64,000 bases of DNA from NCBI RefSeq assembly GCF_902833225.1, contig NZ_CADFEI010000013.1:124001-188000 (forward strand), written 5' to 3'. Positions 24,692 to 33,544 of the stretch are shown here, piece by piece. The DNA comes from Burkholderia sp. BCC1644 (GTDB lineage Bacteria; Pseudomonadota; Gammaproteobacteria; Burkholderiales; Burkholderiaceae). Every line of letters begins with the position of its first letter. The first letter of the stretch is position 1. The position numbers and the translations under genes are program-made. The notes under the pieces were generated by a model, which did not search any database, was not told the DNA's origin, and saw nothing but the letters and a program-made list of their open reading frames with translations.

Positions 24692-25729
24692 TCAAGCAGC
24701 CAGTCCCGCCGATGACGCCTTCGGGATCTCCGGATTGAACCGCGTCATGCAGTTCAGGTCGAGCGCGCGAATCTCCTCGGTCATGAAGTCGACGAAGATA
24801 CGAATCCGCGTCGGCAGGTGTTGCCGGCTCAGATAGCAGATGTAATGGCCACGATCCGCCGGCACGTGCTTCGCCAGCGCGACGACGAGTTCGTTCGACG
24901 CGAGATGGTCGCGGATCTGGTAGCCCGCCATCTGTGCGATGCCCGATCCGTTCAGCACCGCACGCAACACCAGATCCGCGTCGTTGAACGTGCGGCGCGC
25001 CGTCGGCTGGTACTTCTGCACGCGTCCGTCCACGTTGAACTCCCATTCGAACAGGCGCCCGCTCGCAAACCGGAAATTGATGCACTCGTGCCGGCCGAGA
25101 TCATCGATGCTCTGCGGGAGACCGTGCCTCGCCACATACGACGGCGCCGCGCAAAGCGCCATCTGCATCGGAATCAGTTGCCGGGCGATGATGCTCGAGT
25201 CCTCGATGCGCCCGTTGCGGAACGACACGTCGATCCGCTCGGACACCAGGTCGACGGGCCGGTCGTCCAGCAGCAGATCGATGATGATGTCCGGATAGGC
25301 ATCCGCGAACTTCTCCAGCAGCGGCGCCACGATCTTCCTGCCGAATCCCACTGCCGAGCTGATGCGAATCAGGCCGCGCGGCGGCCCTTGCCGCAACTCC
25401 AGCATGTCGTTCATCGCTTCCACGATCTGCGCCACGCCCTGATGGCAATTCTCGAAGAAGCGCTGGCCCTCGCACGTCAGCTCGGTCATGCGCGTGGTGC
25501 GCTGGAACAGCCGCGTGCTCAGTTGCGCCTCGAGCTTCTGGACGTTCCGGCTCACGGCCGGCCGCCCGACGCCCAGCAGCTCGGCGGCCTTGGTGAAACT
25601 CCCCTCGCTCGCGACGGCAACGAATGCAAGGATGCCTGCATAGCTCGCACCGAAGCTCGCCGACAGTGCATCGGCGCGACTGGCCAGGTCGCGACGCGCG
25701 CCGTGTTCCGATGGTTCCGAATGATTCAT
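24692..25729 (-). CDS. LysR-family transcriptional regulator
   Basis: A 345-residue LTTR. The winged HTH starts near residue 33 (ILAFVAVASEGSFTKAAELLGVGRPAVSRNVQKLEAQL in pieces) and the effector-binding domain runs from about 120 to 325. The ~30-residue extension before the HTH is unusual; a later alternative start cannot be excluded. It lies 84 bp downstream of the NmrA-like gene on the same strand. The effector is unknown. Confidence 0.9.
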   Translation of the reverse strand: MNHSEPSEHGARRDLASRADALSASFGASYAGILAFVAVASEGSFTKAAELLGVGRPAVSRNVQKLEAQLSTRLFQRTTRMTELTCEGQRFFENCHQGVAQIVEAMNDMLELRQGPPRGLIRISSAVGFGRKIVAPLLEKFADAYPDIIIDLLLDDRPVDLVSERIDVSFRNGRIEDSSIIARQLIPMQMALCAAPSYVARHGLPQSIDDLGRHECINFRFASGRLFEWEFNVDGRVQKYQPTARRTFNDADLVLRAVLNGSGIAQMAGYQIRDHLASNELVVALAKHVPADRGHYICYLSRQHLPTRIRIFVDFMTEEIRALDLNCMTRFNPEIPKASSAGLAA

Positions 25730-25813
25730 TTCCGCTGCCCCCAGACCCTGCTGCTCAAACGGATTGATTCGTCGCCGGCCTGCGCCGGCGTGCCGCATGC
25801 ATGCGAACGTGAA

Positions 25814-26557
25814 TCAGCTTCCTGCCAGCCACTGGTCGAGACCGATGCGACCGAGTCGCGCAGCCCCGAGCGGCACCAGCGATGCTTCCTCGACGCGGCC
25901 GCCGTAGTAGCGGGCGTCGCGATCGGTCACCACCGCGCGTGTGTCGCCGACCGACTTCAGGTAGCGCGCGACGATCTCCGCGAACGGCGCGCGATCCGGG
26001 CCCGCAATCTCGATCGTGCCGTTCTGCGGCCCGCCGAGCGCGACCTGTGCGACGAGTGCCGACACGTCTTCCGCGGCGATCGGCTGGAACAGTCCGTCGC
26101 CGATGCGCACGGTGCCGTCTTCGGTGCCGAAATCCGCGATGCCGCCGATGAATTCCATGAATTGCGTCGCGCGCACGATCGTATAGGGCACGCCCGCCTC
26201 CTCGACCGCCTGCTCCTGCGCAACCTTGGCCGCGAAATAGCCGTTCTCCGGCATGCGGTCGCAGCCGACGATCGACAGCGCGACGTGATGGCGCACGCCT
26301 GCGGCCACTTCCGCCTTGCCGAGATTACGCGCCGACGTGCGGAAGAAGTCCAGCACTGCCTGCGGCTCCCATGACGGCGCATTCGCCACGTCCACGACGA
26401 CGTCCGCGCCAGTCAATGCGTCGGTCAGGCCCTCGCCCGTGATGGTATTGACGCCGGTGCGCGGCGATGCGGCCAGCGCCTGATGGCCGGCTTCGCCGAG
26501 CAGCGTGACGACACGCGAGCCGATCAGGCCCGAACCGCCGATGACAACGATCTTCAT
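25814..26557 (-). CDS. NmrA-like atypical SDR (NAD(P)-binding)
   Basis: A 247-residue protein beginning MKIVVIGGSGLIGSRVV, whose GxSGxxG loop binds NAD(P). The body resembles NmrA/YtfG-type sensors or quinone reductases (VVDVANAPSWEPQAVLDFF, YFAAKVAQEQAVEEAGVPYTIVRATQF). AGGAG 9 bases upstream fixes the ATG at 26557. It is divergent from the MocR regulator, which is the likely controller of the pair. Confidence 0.87.
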   Translation of the reverse strand: MKIVVIGGSGLIGSRVVTLLGEAGHQALAASPRTGVNTITGEGLTDALTGADVVVDVANAPSWEPQAVLDFFRTSARNLGKAEVAAGVRHHVALSIVGCDRMPENGYFAAKVAQEQAVEEAGVPYTIVRATQFMEFIGGIADFGTEDGTVRIGDGLFQPIAAEDVSALVAQVALGGPQNGTIEIAGPDRAPFAEIVARYLKSVGDTRAVVTDRDARYYGGRVEEASLVPLGAARLGRIGLDQWLAGS

Positions 26558-26750
26558 CGCAAAATCTCCTGACAAGTGGATTGCATTCGAATGTGACGGG
26601 GACGTGACGGCTGCCGGATCGGGTGAATGCGGTGATGACCGTCCATCGCGCAGCGCAATTGTGGAAGAATCATGTCCTATCCAGCAGTGCCAAGAATCGT
26701 CGATCGGACTGGTCCATGCCGTGTCCGTCCCCGTCATCCACGAGAGCGTC

Positions 26751-28271
26751 ATGTCTGCGCAACCCTCCACACTGACCATCGAAATCGACCGGCAGCACCA
26801 GTTGCCGATCTATCTGCAGATTTGCGAGCGGTTCCGGACCGCGATCGCCGCGGGCCACCTGCGTCCCGGCGATCGCGTGCCGGCGCTGCGCGGCCTGGCG
26901 ACGCAATTGAACACGGCGCGCGGCACCGTGGAACAGGCCTACACGATCCTGGTCGACGAGGGATATCTGCAGATGCGCGGCGCGGCAGGCACGTTCGTTT
27001 CGCCGTCCCTGCCGAAATCGCTGCCGCGGACGGCGCCCGCGCGTGACGACGAATCGGCACGGCACGTCGACCACGCCGGTCCGCTTCCGGTACCGGGCAT
27101 GTCGCGCGACAGCCCGCCGCCGCGACGCGCGCAACCGATCGCCGTCGCGATGAGCGGCGAGCCGCGCCCGTTGCAACCCGGGGTGCCGGCCCTCGATGCC
27201 TTTCCGCGCAAGGTCTGGCACCGGCTCGTGTCGCTGCGCGCGCGCAGCGGCGATCGCGCGCTGCTGGGCTACCCGAATCCGGCCGGTTACCGGCCGCTGC
27301 GCGAACACATCGCCACCTATCTGGGGCTGTCGCGCGGCGTCACCTGCGTGCCGGAACAGGTGTTCATCACCAGCGGCTACCGTGCCACGCTGGAACTCGT
27401 GCTGCGCAGCCTCGCGCGTCCGAACGACCGCGTCTGGTTCGAGGACCCAGGCTATCTGCTCGCACGCAGCTTCCTGTCCGAGACCGGCGTGCAACTCGTC
27501 CCGGTACCGGTGGACGCCGAGGGAATCGACGTCGAGCGCGGCCTGCAACTGGACGCGCAGGCGCGCTTCGCGCTCGTGACGCCGTCGCATCAGAGCCCGC
27601 TCGGGCATACGCTGTCGCTGTCCCGCCGCGTCGCGTTGCTGGACTGGGCCGAAAAGACATCGGGGTGGATCGTCGAGGACGACTACGACAGCGAGTTCCG
27701 CTATCTCGGCCGCCCGCTGCAAGCGCTGAAGAGTCTCGACCGGCGGGATCATGTGATTTATTGCAGCACCTTCAGCAAGGCGATGTATCCCGGTTTGCGG
27801 CTGGCCTACACGGTCGTGCCGGAACGTGCCGTGGAGCGCGTCGAGCGCGTGGCATGCAGCATGAACGCGGGTTCGCCGGCACTCCTGCAGGCAGCCCTCG
27901 CCGATTTCATCGAGCAAGGGCACTTTGCCCGGCATCTGAAGCGCATGCGCACGCTGTACGGCGAGCGCCGCACGCTGATCGTGCACGCATTGCGGCAGGC
28001 GTTCGGCGAACGGTTGATCGTCGACCTGCCGCCCGGCGGCATACAGTTCGCGGTGCGGTTCACGGCGGGGCCCGAAGGGCCGGTCGACGATGTCGCCGTC
28101 GCCGCGCGCGCCCGCGAAGCCGGGCTCGCGGTGCTGCCGTTGTCGATCTGGTATTCAAACAGCCACACGCAGCAAACGCCACGCGGCCTGATCATCGGGT
28201 TCGCGAACATCGCCGACGCGGAAGAAGCGCAACGTCATGCACACACGTTGCGCGCGTGTCTCGGCCGCTGA
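26751..28271 (+). CDS. MocR/GabR-type PLP-dependent transcriptional regulator
   Basis: A 506-residue fusion of a GntR-type winged HTH (about residues 15-85: LPIYLQICERFRTAIAAGHLRPGDRVPALRGLA in pieces) with a fold-type I aminotransferase domain (about 135-500). The PLP Lys lies in CSTFSKAMYPGLRLAY, and EDDYDSEFRY carries the Asp that contacts the pyridine nitrogen. The frame is open upstream to 26505, but the conserved domain starts at MSAQPSTLTIEID. The divergent NmrA-like gene is the probable target. Confidence 0.9.
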   Translation: MSAQPSTLTIEIDRQHQLPIYLQICERFRTAIAAGHLRPGDRVPALRGLATQLNTARGTVEQAYTILVDEGYLQMRGAAGTFVSPSLPKSLPRTAPARDDESARHVDHAGPLPVPGMSRDSPPPRRAQPIAVAMSGEPRPLQPGVPALDAFPRKVWHRLVSLRARSGDRALLGYPNPAGYRPLREHIATYLGLSRGVTCVPEQVFITSGYRATLELVLRSLARPNDRVWFEDPGYLLARSFLSETGVQLVPVPVDAEGIDVERGLQLDAQARFALVTPSHQSPLGHTLSLSRRVALLDWAEKTSGWIVEDDYDSEFRYLGRPLQALKSLDRRDHVIYCSTFSKAMYPGLRLAYTVVPERAVERVERVACSMNAGSPALLQAALADFIEQGHFARHLKRMRTLYGERRTLIVHALRQAFGERLIVDLPPGGIQFAVRFTAGPEGPVDDVAVAARAREAGLAVLPLSIWYSNSHTQQTPRGLIIGFANIADAEEAQRHAHTLRACLGR

Positions 28272-28626
28272 CGCGCGGCGTGCGGCCGTGCGTGCCGTGC
28301 GTGCCGTGCGCGCCGGCCAGCGCTGCCGCCGGGCGCCTCGTTGAACTTCATCGCGCGTCCCGGATTGGTGTCCAACGGGAAACATACAATCGCACGGAAC
28401 GGCCGTACCGCCATCATGTGCGCGCCTCTAGCATGGAAGCGTCTTACTCCCGTAGACGAACCGGGAATCGGGCCGCACCGGAAGATTGCCGCATTCTCCA
28501 GACAATCATCCGCGCCCGTCGTTCCTCGCAGACGCTACTTGCCCGGGCAGTCCCGCCCCTTCGCAAGACGTTTCGACGCTCGCATGACCGAGGGTCGGAG
28601 CACGTCGCCGAATTCGAGCATGCATC
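28272..28626. other. Intergenic region
   Basis: About 355 bp without a supported gene. It has a short tandem repeat of CGTGC near 28285-28310. I see no clear operator or hairpin. Confidence 0.5.
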
Positions 28627-29127
28627 ATGGATGACAAGAAGCTGCAGGCCCCTCCGCTGTCCCTCCTCGACCGATATCGGGGCCGGGATTTTCAACCGCT
28701 TTACAGCACGACCGTCACCGTGTCCGGCGGCGAGACGGGACATGGCCGCGCGTCCGGCGTGGTCCGCTCGGACGATGGCAACCTCGCCGTCGACCTGCGC
28801 CTGCCCACCGAGTTCGGCGGACCCGGCAACGGGACCAATCCGGAACAGTTGTTCGCGGCTGGCTTCGCCGCGTGCTTCCACGGCGCGCTCAATCTGCTCG
28901 AGAAGCGCGCCGATCTGGAGACACCCGATACCGTCGTCGAGGTGCAGGTTTCGTTCGGCCGCGATCCCATGGATGGTGGCTATGCGTTGCTCGTCGACGT
29001 TCGGGTGCGGATGCCGGGCGTCGATCGAAGCATCGCGGAAGAAATGGTTCGCACCGCGGAACGCTTGTGCCCTTACGCGAAGATGGCACGGCAGGGCACC
29101 GTCAATATCGTGACCGTCGTCGACTGA
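28627..29127 (+). CDS. Ohr-like OsmC-family peroxiredoxin, copy 1
   Basis: A 166-residue organic hydroperoxide resistance-type protein. The two redox cysteines occur in AACFHGAL and ERLCPYAK, as in Ohr. The N-terminal LYSTTVTVSGGETGHGRASG is typical. Ohr proteins reduce organic hydroperoxides with lipoylated partners. The paralogue at 42076-42576 is the same length and nearly colinear. Ohr is often paired with OhrR, but no MarR-type gene is adjacent. Confidence 0.92.
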   Translation: MDDKKLQAPPLSLLDRYRGRDFQPLYSTTVTVSGGETGHGRASGVVRSDDGNLAVDLRLPTEFGGPGNGTNPEQLFAAGFAACFHGALNLLEKRADLETPDTVVEVQVSFGRDPMDGGYALLVDVRVRMPGVDRSIAEEMVRTAERLCPYAKMARQGTVNIVTVVD

Positions 29128-29220
29128 CCCGACGCGTGTCGTGCAGCAGCAGCGTGTTGGCCGCCGACGGCGCGCCGGCCCCCCGCTGCGCATCTCGCGA
29201 CACGCGCGGGGGGCGACCGG

Positions 29221-30429
29221 TCAATCGAACGACGCCTGCGGGTTGCCCGCCGCCAGTGCCTCGGCACGATTCGGTGCCGGCGGATAGATCCATTGCGTGT
29301 TGATCATCTGCTTGCGCGCTTTTCCTTCGGCATGCGTCAGCTTGATCTGCCGATCCCAGCCTTCCGAGTAAACAGCGCCCCAGTCGCCCAGGTCGACGCA
29401 TGTCGCGTAGAACGGCTGCCGGTATGCCAGTGTCGGCGCACCGATCAGATCCGCCGCGACGTTGTGACCGCCGAATTGCCCCATCACGATCGCGTGCTGG
29501 CACGACATCAATGCATCGTGCCCGTCGTCGTCGCAGCGCGCCCGCGCCACGTCTCCCGCAACAAACACATGCGGCGCTTCTGCCACGCGCAGATCCGCTG
29601 CGACTTCGACGCGCCCGAGCGGGTCGAGGTGCGACGAGACCTGGGCGGCCAGCGTGCTCGCCTGCATTCCGCCCGCCCAGATCACGGTCATGGCTTCGAC
29701 GTGCGTGCCCGACGCGGTCCGAACACCGTCGGCCGCGACCGACACGACGCGCGATCCGAGCACGGTCTCGATGCCCAGCGACGCGAACGCTTCGGCCACA
29801 TACGGTCGAGGATTGGGGCCAAGATCGGGGCCGATCTCGGCCTGCGCGCCGATCACGACGACACGGCTCGTCGCATCCGGACCCAACACCTCGCGCAAGC
29901 GCCCGGGCAACTCGGTGGCCACCTCGATACCCGTGAAGCCGCAGCCGACCACCGCGACCGTATTGCGTGCCGGCGATGCCGGCAGTTTCGCGAGCGCCGC
30001 GAAGTGGTCGTTGAGCGCGACGGCATCCTCGATGCAGTCGACCGAGAACGCGTGCTCCGCGAGCCCCGGCACCGGCGGTCGGCCCAACTTGCTGCCGCTC
30101 GTCAACAACACCCTGTCATACGCAAGCAATCGTCGCTGGCCGTTGGCGCATGTGACGCCGACCGTTTTCTCGCGGACGGAAATCTCTTCGACGCGACCTT
30201 CGAGAAACTTCACGCCGACGGCATCGAGCAGCGGCAACAGCGGTGCAGCCATCCGCTGCGGCTCGCGTTCGTACAGACGCGGCCGGATCTGCAGTTCCGG
30301 TTTCGGGGAGATCAGCGTGATCTCGACGTCGCCGCTCGTCACTCCGGCGCCATCCAGCACGCGAGCCGCGCCCAGTGCGCCCCATACGCCGGCAAAGCCG
30401 GCACCCACAATCAGGATCTTCTGCGACAT
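29221..30429 (-). CDS. NDH-2-like NAD(P)/FAD oxidoreductase
   Basis: A 402-residue pyridine nucleotide-disulfide-family flavoprotein. KILIVGAGFAGVWGAL at the N-terminus binds FAD. VAVVGCGFTGIEVATEL near residue 165 binds NAD(P)H. HVFVAGDVA is the C-terminal FAD motif. It resembles single-subunit NADH:quinone oxidoreductases but lacks an obvious C-terminal membrane anchor. GAGGG about 8 bases upstream favours the ATG at 30429 over the one at 30435. It converges with the ohr copy 1 gene. Confidence 0.88.
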   Translation of the reverse strand: MSQKILIVGAGFAGVWGALGAARVLDGAGVTSGDVEITLISPKPELQIRPRLYEREPQRMAAPLLPLLDAVGVKFLEGRVEEISVREKTVGVTCANGQRRLLAYDRVLLTSGSKLGRPPVPGLAEHAFSVDCIEDAVALNDHFAALAKLPASPARNTVAVVGCGFTGIEVATELPGRLREVLGPDATSRVVVIGAQAEIGPDLGPNPRPYVAEAFASLGIETVLGSRVVSVAADGVRTASGTHVEAMTVIWAGGMQASTLAAQVSSHLDPLGRVEVAADLRVAEAPHVFVAGDVARARCDDDGHDALMSCQHAIVMGQFGGHNVAADLIGAPTLAYRQPFYATCVDLGDWGAVYSEGWDRQIKLTHAEGKARKQMINTQWIYPPAPNRAEALAAGNPQASFD

Positions 30430-30658
30430 GATCATTGCCCTCGGTTGATGTCGATGGCGGCAACGCGCCGCGCGAAGTCATCCTAGGTCGACACGGCATT
30501 GCGCAGTAGATCCGCAGTTGTGCTCACGATGTTGCCGCTTCGGCACCAATCCATCACATGTCGCCCCGATCGATCGCAGGCATGATGTCGACGCACGATC
30601 GCACGTGATTCGAACATCGTCTTCGTCACTCACCTGAATCAACGATGAGGCAAATAAA

Positions 30659-31660
30659 ATGCATCTGGGGAAATCGTACAGACTATCGGAGTTCCTGATC
30701 TGGACGCGCTGGAAAATCTACGAACTGCTCATCTTCGGTTCCGTGCCGGTTGTCCTGTATCAATTCTTCTCCGTGACATGGCTGTCGATACCGCTGACGA
30801 TCGTGGCACTTCTCGGGACCGCGACATCGTTCATCGTCGGTTTCAAGAACGTCCAGACCTACAACCGTGCAATGGACGCGCTGGAAATCTGGACCGATAT
30901 CCTGAGCAAGAGCCGCCGCTGGGGCCAGCTCACCCGCGACTTCGTCACCGACGACGAGATCGCCCGCAAACTCGTCTATCGGCACCTTGCCTGGCTGACC
31001 GCGCTGCGATACGAGCTGCGTCGCCCCCGGATCTGGGAAAGCACGAACAAACGCTACAACGCGGAGTACCGCCGGTTCTATCGCGTTCCCGAATGGGAAC
31101 ATGACATCCGGGAACTCTTGCCCAAATACCTGTCTTCCTCCGAAACGGCGCAGGCGCTCTCCTCTGCTTCCATCGCGACGTTCGTGCTGAGCCTGCAAGG
31201 CACCTCTCTCAGGACGCTTCACATGGCCGGCCAGCTGAATTCGAGCTTCTACATGGAGCTTCAAAAGACGATCGGCGACTTCATCGATCTCCAGGCCAGA
31301 TCCGAACGTTTCAAGAACTTTCCGTATCCGCGCCAGTACGCGACCGTCAGTTCCCTGTTCGTCCGGTTCTTCTGCCTGTCCCTTCCGTTCGGTTTGCTGA
31401 ACGAATTCAACCGCCTGAACGATAGCGTGAGCGGCTTCATGCACGGCAACATGGTCTGGCTGGTCGTGCCGTGCAGCGTCGCCGTTTCCTGGATGTACAC
31501 CTCGCTCGAACAGGTCGGCGAAAGCACGGAGAACCCGTTCGAAGGCGGCGCCAACGACGTACCCATTTCGACGCTGTGCGGCACGATCGAGCGCGACCTG
31601 AAAGCGATGCTCGGCGAACCTGCGCGCGATCCGTCGAGCCGCACGGTCATCGCGCTGTAG
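30659..31660 (+). CDS. Bestrophin-family ion channel
   Basis: A 333-residue membrane protein (UPF0187). Membrane segments lie at about residues 22-62 and 240-285. The C-terminal ENPFEGGANDVPI is the acidic signature of bestrophins, where it forms the Ca-binding clasp in animal relatives. Bacterial homologues are pentameric ion channels, some cation-selective. GAGG lies upstream of the ATG. Neighbouring genes do not suggest a partner. Confidence 0.92.
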   Translation: MHLGKSYRLSEFLIWTRWKIYELLIFGSVPVVLYQFFSVTWLSIPLTIVALLGTATSFIVGFKNVQTYNRAMDALEIWTDILSKSRRWGQLTRDFVTDDEIARKLVYRHLAWLTALRYELRRPRIWESTNKRYNAEYRRFYRVPEWEHDIRELLPKYLSSSETAQALSSASIATFVLSLQGTSLRTLHMAGQLNSSFYMELQKTIGDFIDLQARSERFKNFPYPRQYATVSSLFVRFFCLSLPFGLLNEFNRLNDSVSGFMHGNMVWLVVPCSVAVSWMYTSLEQVGESTENPFEGGANDVPISTLCGTIERDLKAMLGEPARDPSSRTVIAL

Positions 31661-31956
31661 CGCGTAGGGTACCTTGCGTCGCGCCGTCCTCCCTCCGTCG
31701 ATTGTTGCCGCCGAGACAACATGATGAGGTCGCTCGCGACGCTACTGCCGCGCGGGCACATCGCCTACGCTTGGCGCTGACGGTGGCCGTGCATGCATGC
31801 CCGATCCCTTCCGGGAAACGAACACGACACCGCAAGCGCAACGTGCGACCCGCGCGGCCGTCTGCGCCGCCTTGCGTCTTCGCGCGTCATTGGTCGCGGC
31901 AGCACACGCTGTTGCGACGGGTGTGATCCAGCACTTCACCAACCGAGGAACGATCC

Positions 31957-32736
31957 GTGACAGAAGAAGATATCCGCAACAACGCGTTTGCGATGCCCGT
32001 GCACAATCCCGCGTATCCGCGTCCGCCCTTCCGCTTCGTCAACCGGGAGTATTTCATCATCTCGTACGAAACGGACATGGACGCCCTGCGGGCCGTCGTT
32101 CCCGAACCGCTGACGGTCGACCGGGCCGTCGTCCATTACGAGTTCATCCGCATGCCCGATTCGTCGGGCTTCGGCGATTACACGGAAAGCGGCCAGGTGA
32201 TCTCCGTTCTGGACGAGGACGGCACACGAGCCAACTTCACGCACGCGATGTACCTCGATGACGAAGGCCCGATCGCCGCCGGACGGGAAATCTGGGGATT
32301 TCCCAAGAAGCTGGCGTCGCCGCGGCTCTGCGTCGACGGCAAGGACACGCTGCTCGGCACGCTCGACTACGGCACGCAGCGCATCGCCACCGGAACGATG
32401 GGTTACAAGTACCGCGCGCTCGACACGGAAGCCGAGCGCCGCAAGCTCGCCGACACGCCCAACTATCTGCTCAAGGTCATTCCGCACGTCGACGGCTCGG
32501 CGCGCATCTGCGAGCTGGTGCGCTTCTTCTTGCGCGATGTCGACGTGATCGGTGCATGGGAGGGGCCCGCCGCGCTCGAACTGCATCCGCATGCGCTCGC
32601 GTCGGTGGCCGACCTGCCGGTTCGCAAGGTGATCGGCGCGCGTCATGTCATCGCCCATCTCACGCTCGATATCGGCGAAGTCGCGTACGACTATCTCGCC
32701 CCCGCCGAGTCGTTGAAGCTCGCGGTCAACCAATAA
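31957..32736 (+). CDS. adc: Acetoacetate decarboxylase
   Basis: A 259-residue ADC. GREIWGFPKKLASP contains the Schiff-base Lys (about residue 117) next to a second Lys that lowers its pKa. It converts acetoacetate to acetone and CO2. The start is GTG at 31957 with GAGGA 7 bases upstream. It leads an operon with 3-hydroxybutyrate dehydrogenase and a patatin, 15 bp and 10 bp apart, consistent with turnover of PHB-derived ketone bodies. Confidence 0.93.
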   Translation: MTEEDIRNNAFAMPVHNPAYPRPPFRFVNREYFIISYETDMDALRAVVPEPLTVDRAVVHYEFIRMPDSSGFGDYTESGQVISVLDEDGTRANFTHAMYLDDEGPIAAGREIWGFPKKLASPRLCVDGKDTLLGTLDYGTQRIATGTMGYKYRALDTEAERRKLADTPNYLLKVIPHVDGSARICELVRFFLRDVDVIGAWEGPAALELHPHALASVADLPVRKVIGARHVIAHLTLDIGEVAYDYLAPAESLKLAVNQ

Positions 32737-32751
32737 CCCCCTGGAGGACGT

Positions 32752-33534
32752 ATGGCACTGAATGACAAGGTCGCGCTCGTGACGGGCGCAGCAAGCGGCA
32801 TCGGCGATCTGTGCGCACGCAAGCTCGCGGCAGACGGCGCGACGGTCGTGATCGCCGACCTGAATCTTGCGGCCGCACGGAAGGTTGCGGACGAGATCGT
32901 CTCGGCCGGCGGCAAGGCATTGGCGATCGCGATGGACGTCACCAGCGAGGAAGCCGTCGACGCCGGCATGGCCGAAACGGTGAACCGGCTGGGCGGCATC
33001 GACGTGCTCGTGTCGAACGCGGGCATCCAGATCGTCAACCGGATCGAGGACTACGCATTTTCCGACTGGAAGAAGATGCTGGCCATTCATCTCGACGGTG
33101 CATTCCTGACGACGCGTGCCGCCATCCGGCACATGTACGCGGCGAACAAGGGCGGCACGGTGATCTACATGGGCTCGGTGCATTCGCACGAAGCCTCACC
33201 GCTGAAGTCCGCCTACGTGACCGCGAAGCACGGCTTGCTCGGTCTCGCGCGCGTCGTCGCGAAAGAAGGCGGGCCGCGCGGCGTACGCGCCAATGTCGTC
33301 TGCCCGGGCTTCGTCAGGACGCCGCTGGTCGACAAGCAGATTCCCGAGCAGGCGAAAGTGCTGGGCATCTCGGAACAGCAGGTCGTCAAGGACGTGATGT
33401 TGCGGGAGACGGTCGACGGCGAATTCACGTCGGCGGCCGATGTCGCGAACACGGTCGCCTTCCTGGCCGGCTTCGAGTCGAATGCGCTCACCGGGCAATC
33501 GATCGTCGTCAGCCACGGCTGGTTCATGCAGTAA
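32752..33534 (+). CDS. D-3-hydroxybutyrate dehydrogenase
   Basis: A 260-residue SDR starting MALNDKVALVTGAASGIG. SNAG and the YVTAK catalytic motif are present, and NVVCPGFVRTPLVDKQIPEQA is typical of 3-hydroxybutyrate dehydrogenases. It interconverts 3-hydroxybutyrate and acetoacetate with NAD. GGAGG precedes the ATG. Its product is the substrate of the adc gene just upstream. The other SDR in the window (phaB) works at the CoA level. Confidence 0.92.
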   Translation: MALNDKVALVTGAASGIGDLCARKLAADGATVVIADLNLAAARKVADEIVSAGGKALAIAMDVTSEEAVDAGMAETVNRLGGIDVLVSNAGIQIVNRIEDYAFSDWKKMLAIHLDGAFLTTRAAIRHMYAANKGGTVIYMGSVHSHEASPLKSAYVTAKHGLLGLARVVAKEGGPRGVRANVVCPGFVRTPLVDKQIPEQAKVLGISEQQVVKDVMLRETVDGEFTSAADVANTVAFLAGFESNALTGQSIVVSHGWFMQ

Positions 33535-33544
33535 GGAGAACATC

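Noticed and set aside
29132..29205. Inverted GCGTGTCG/CGACACGC between ohr and NDH-2-like genes
   Set aside because: Eight-base arms with a loop of over 50 bases; weak as a terminator.
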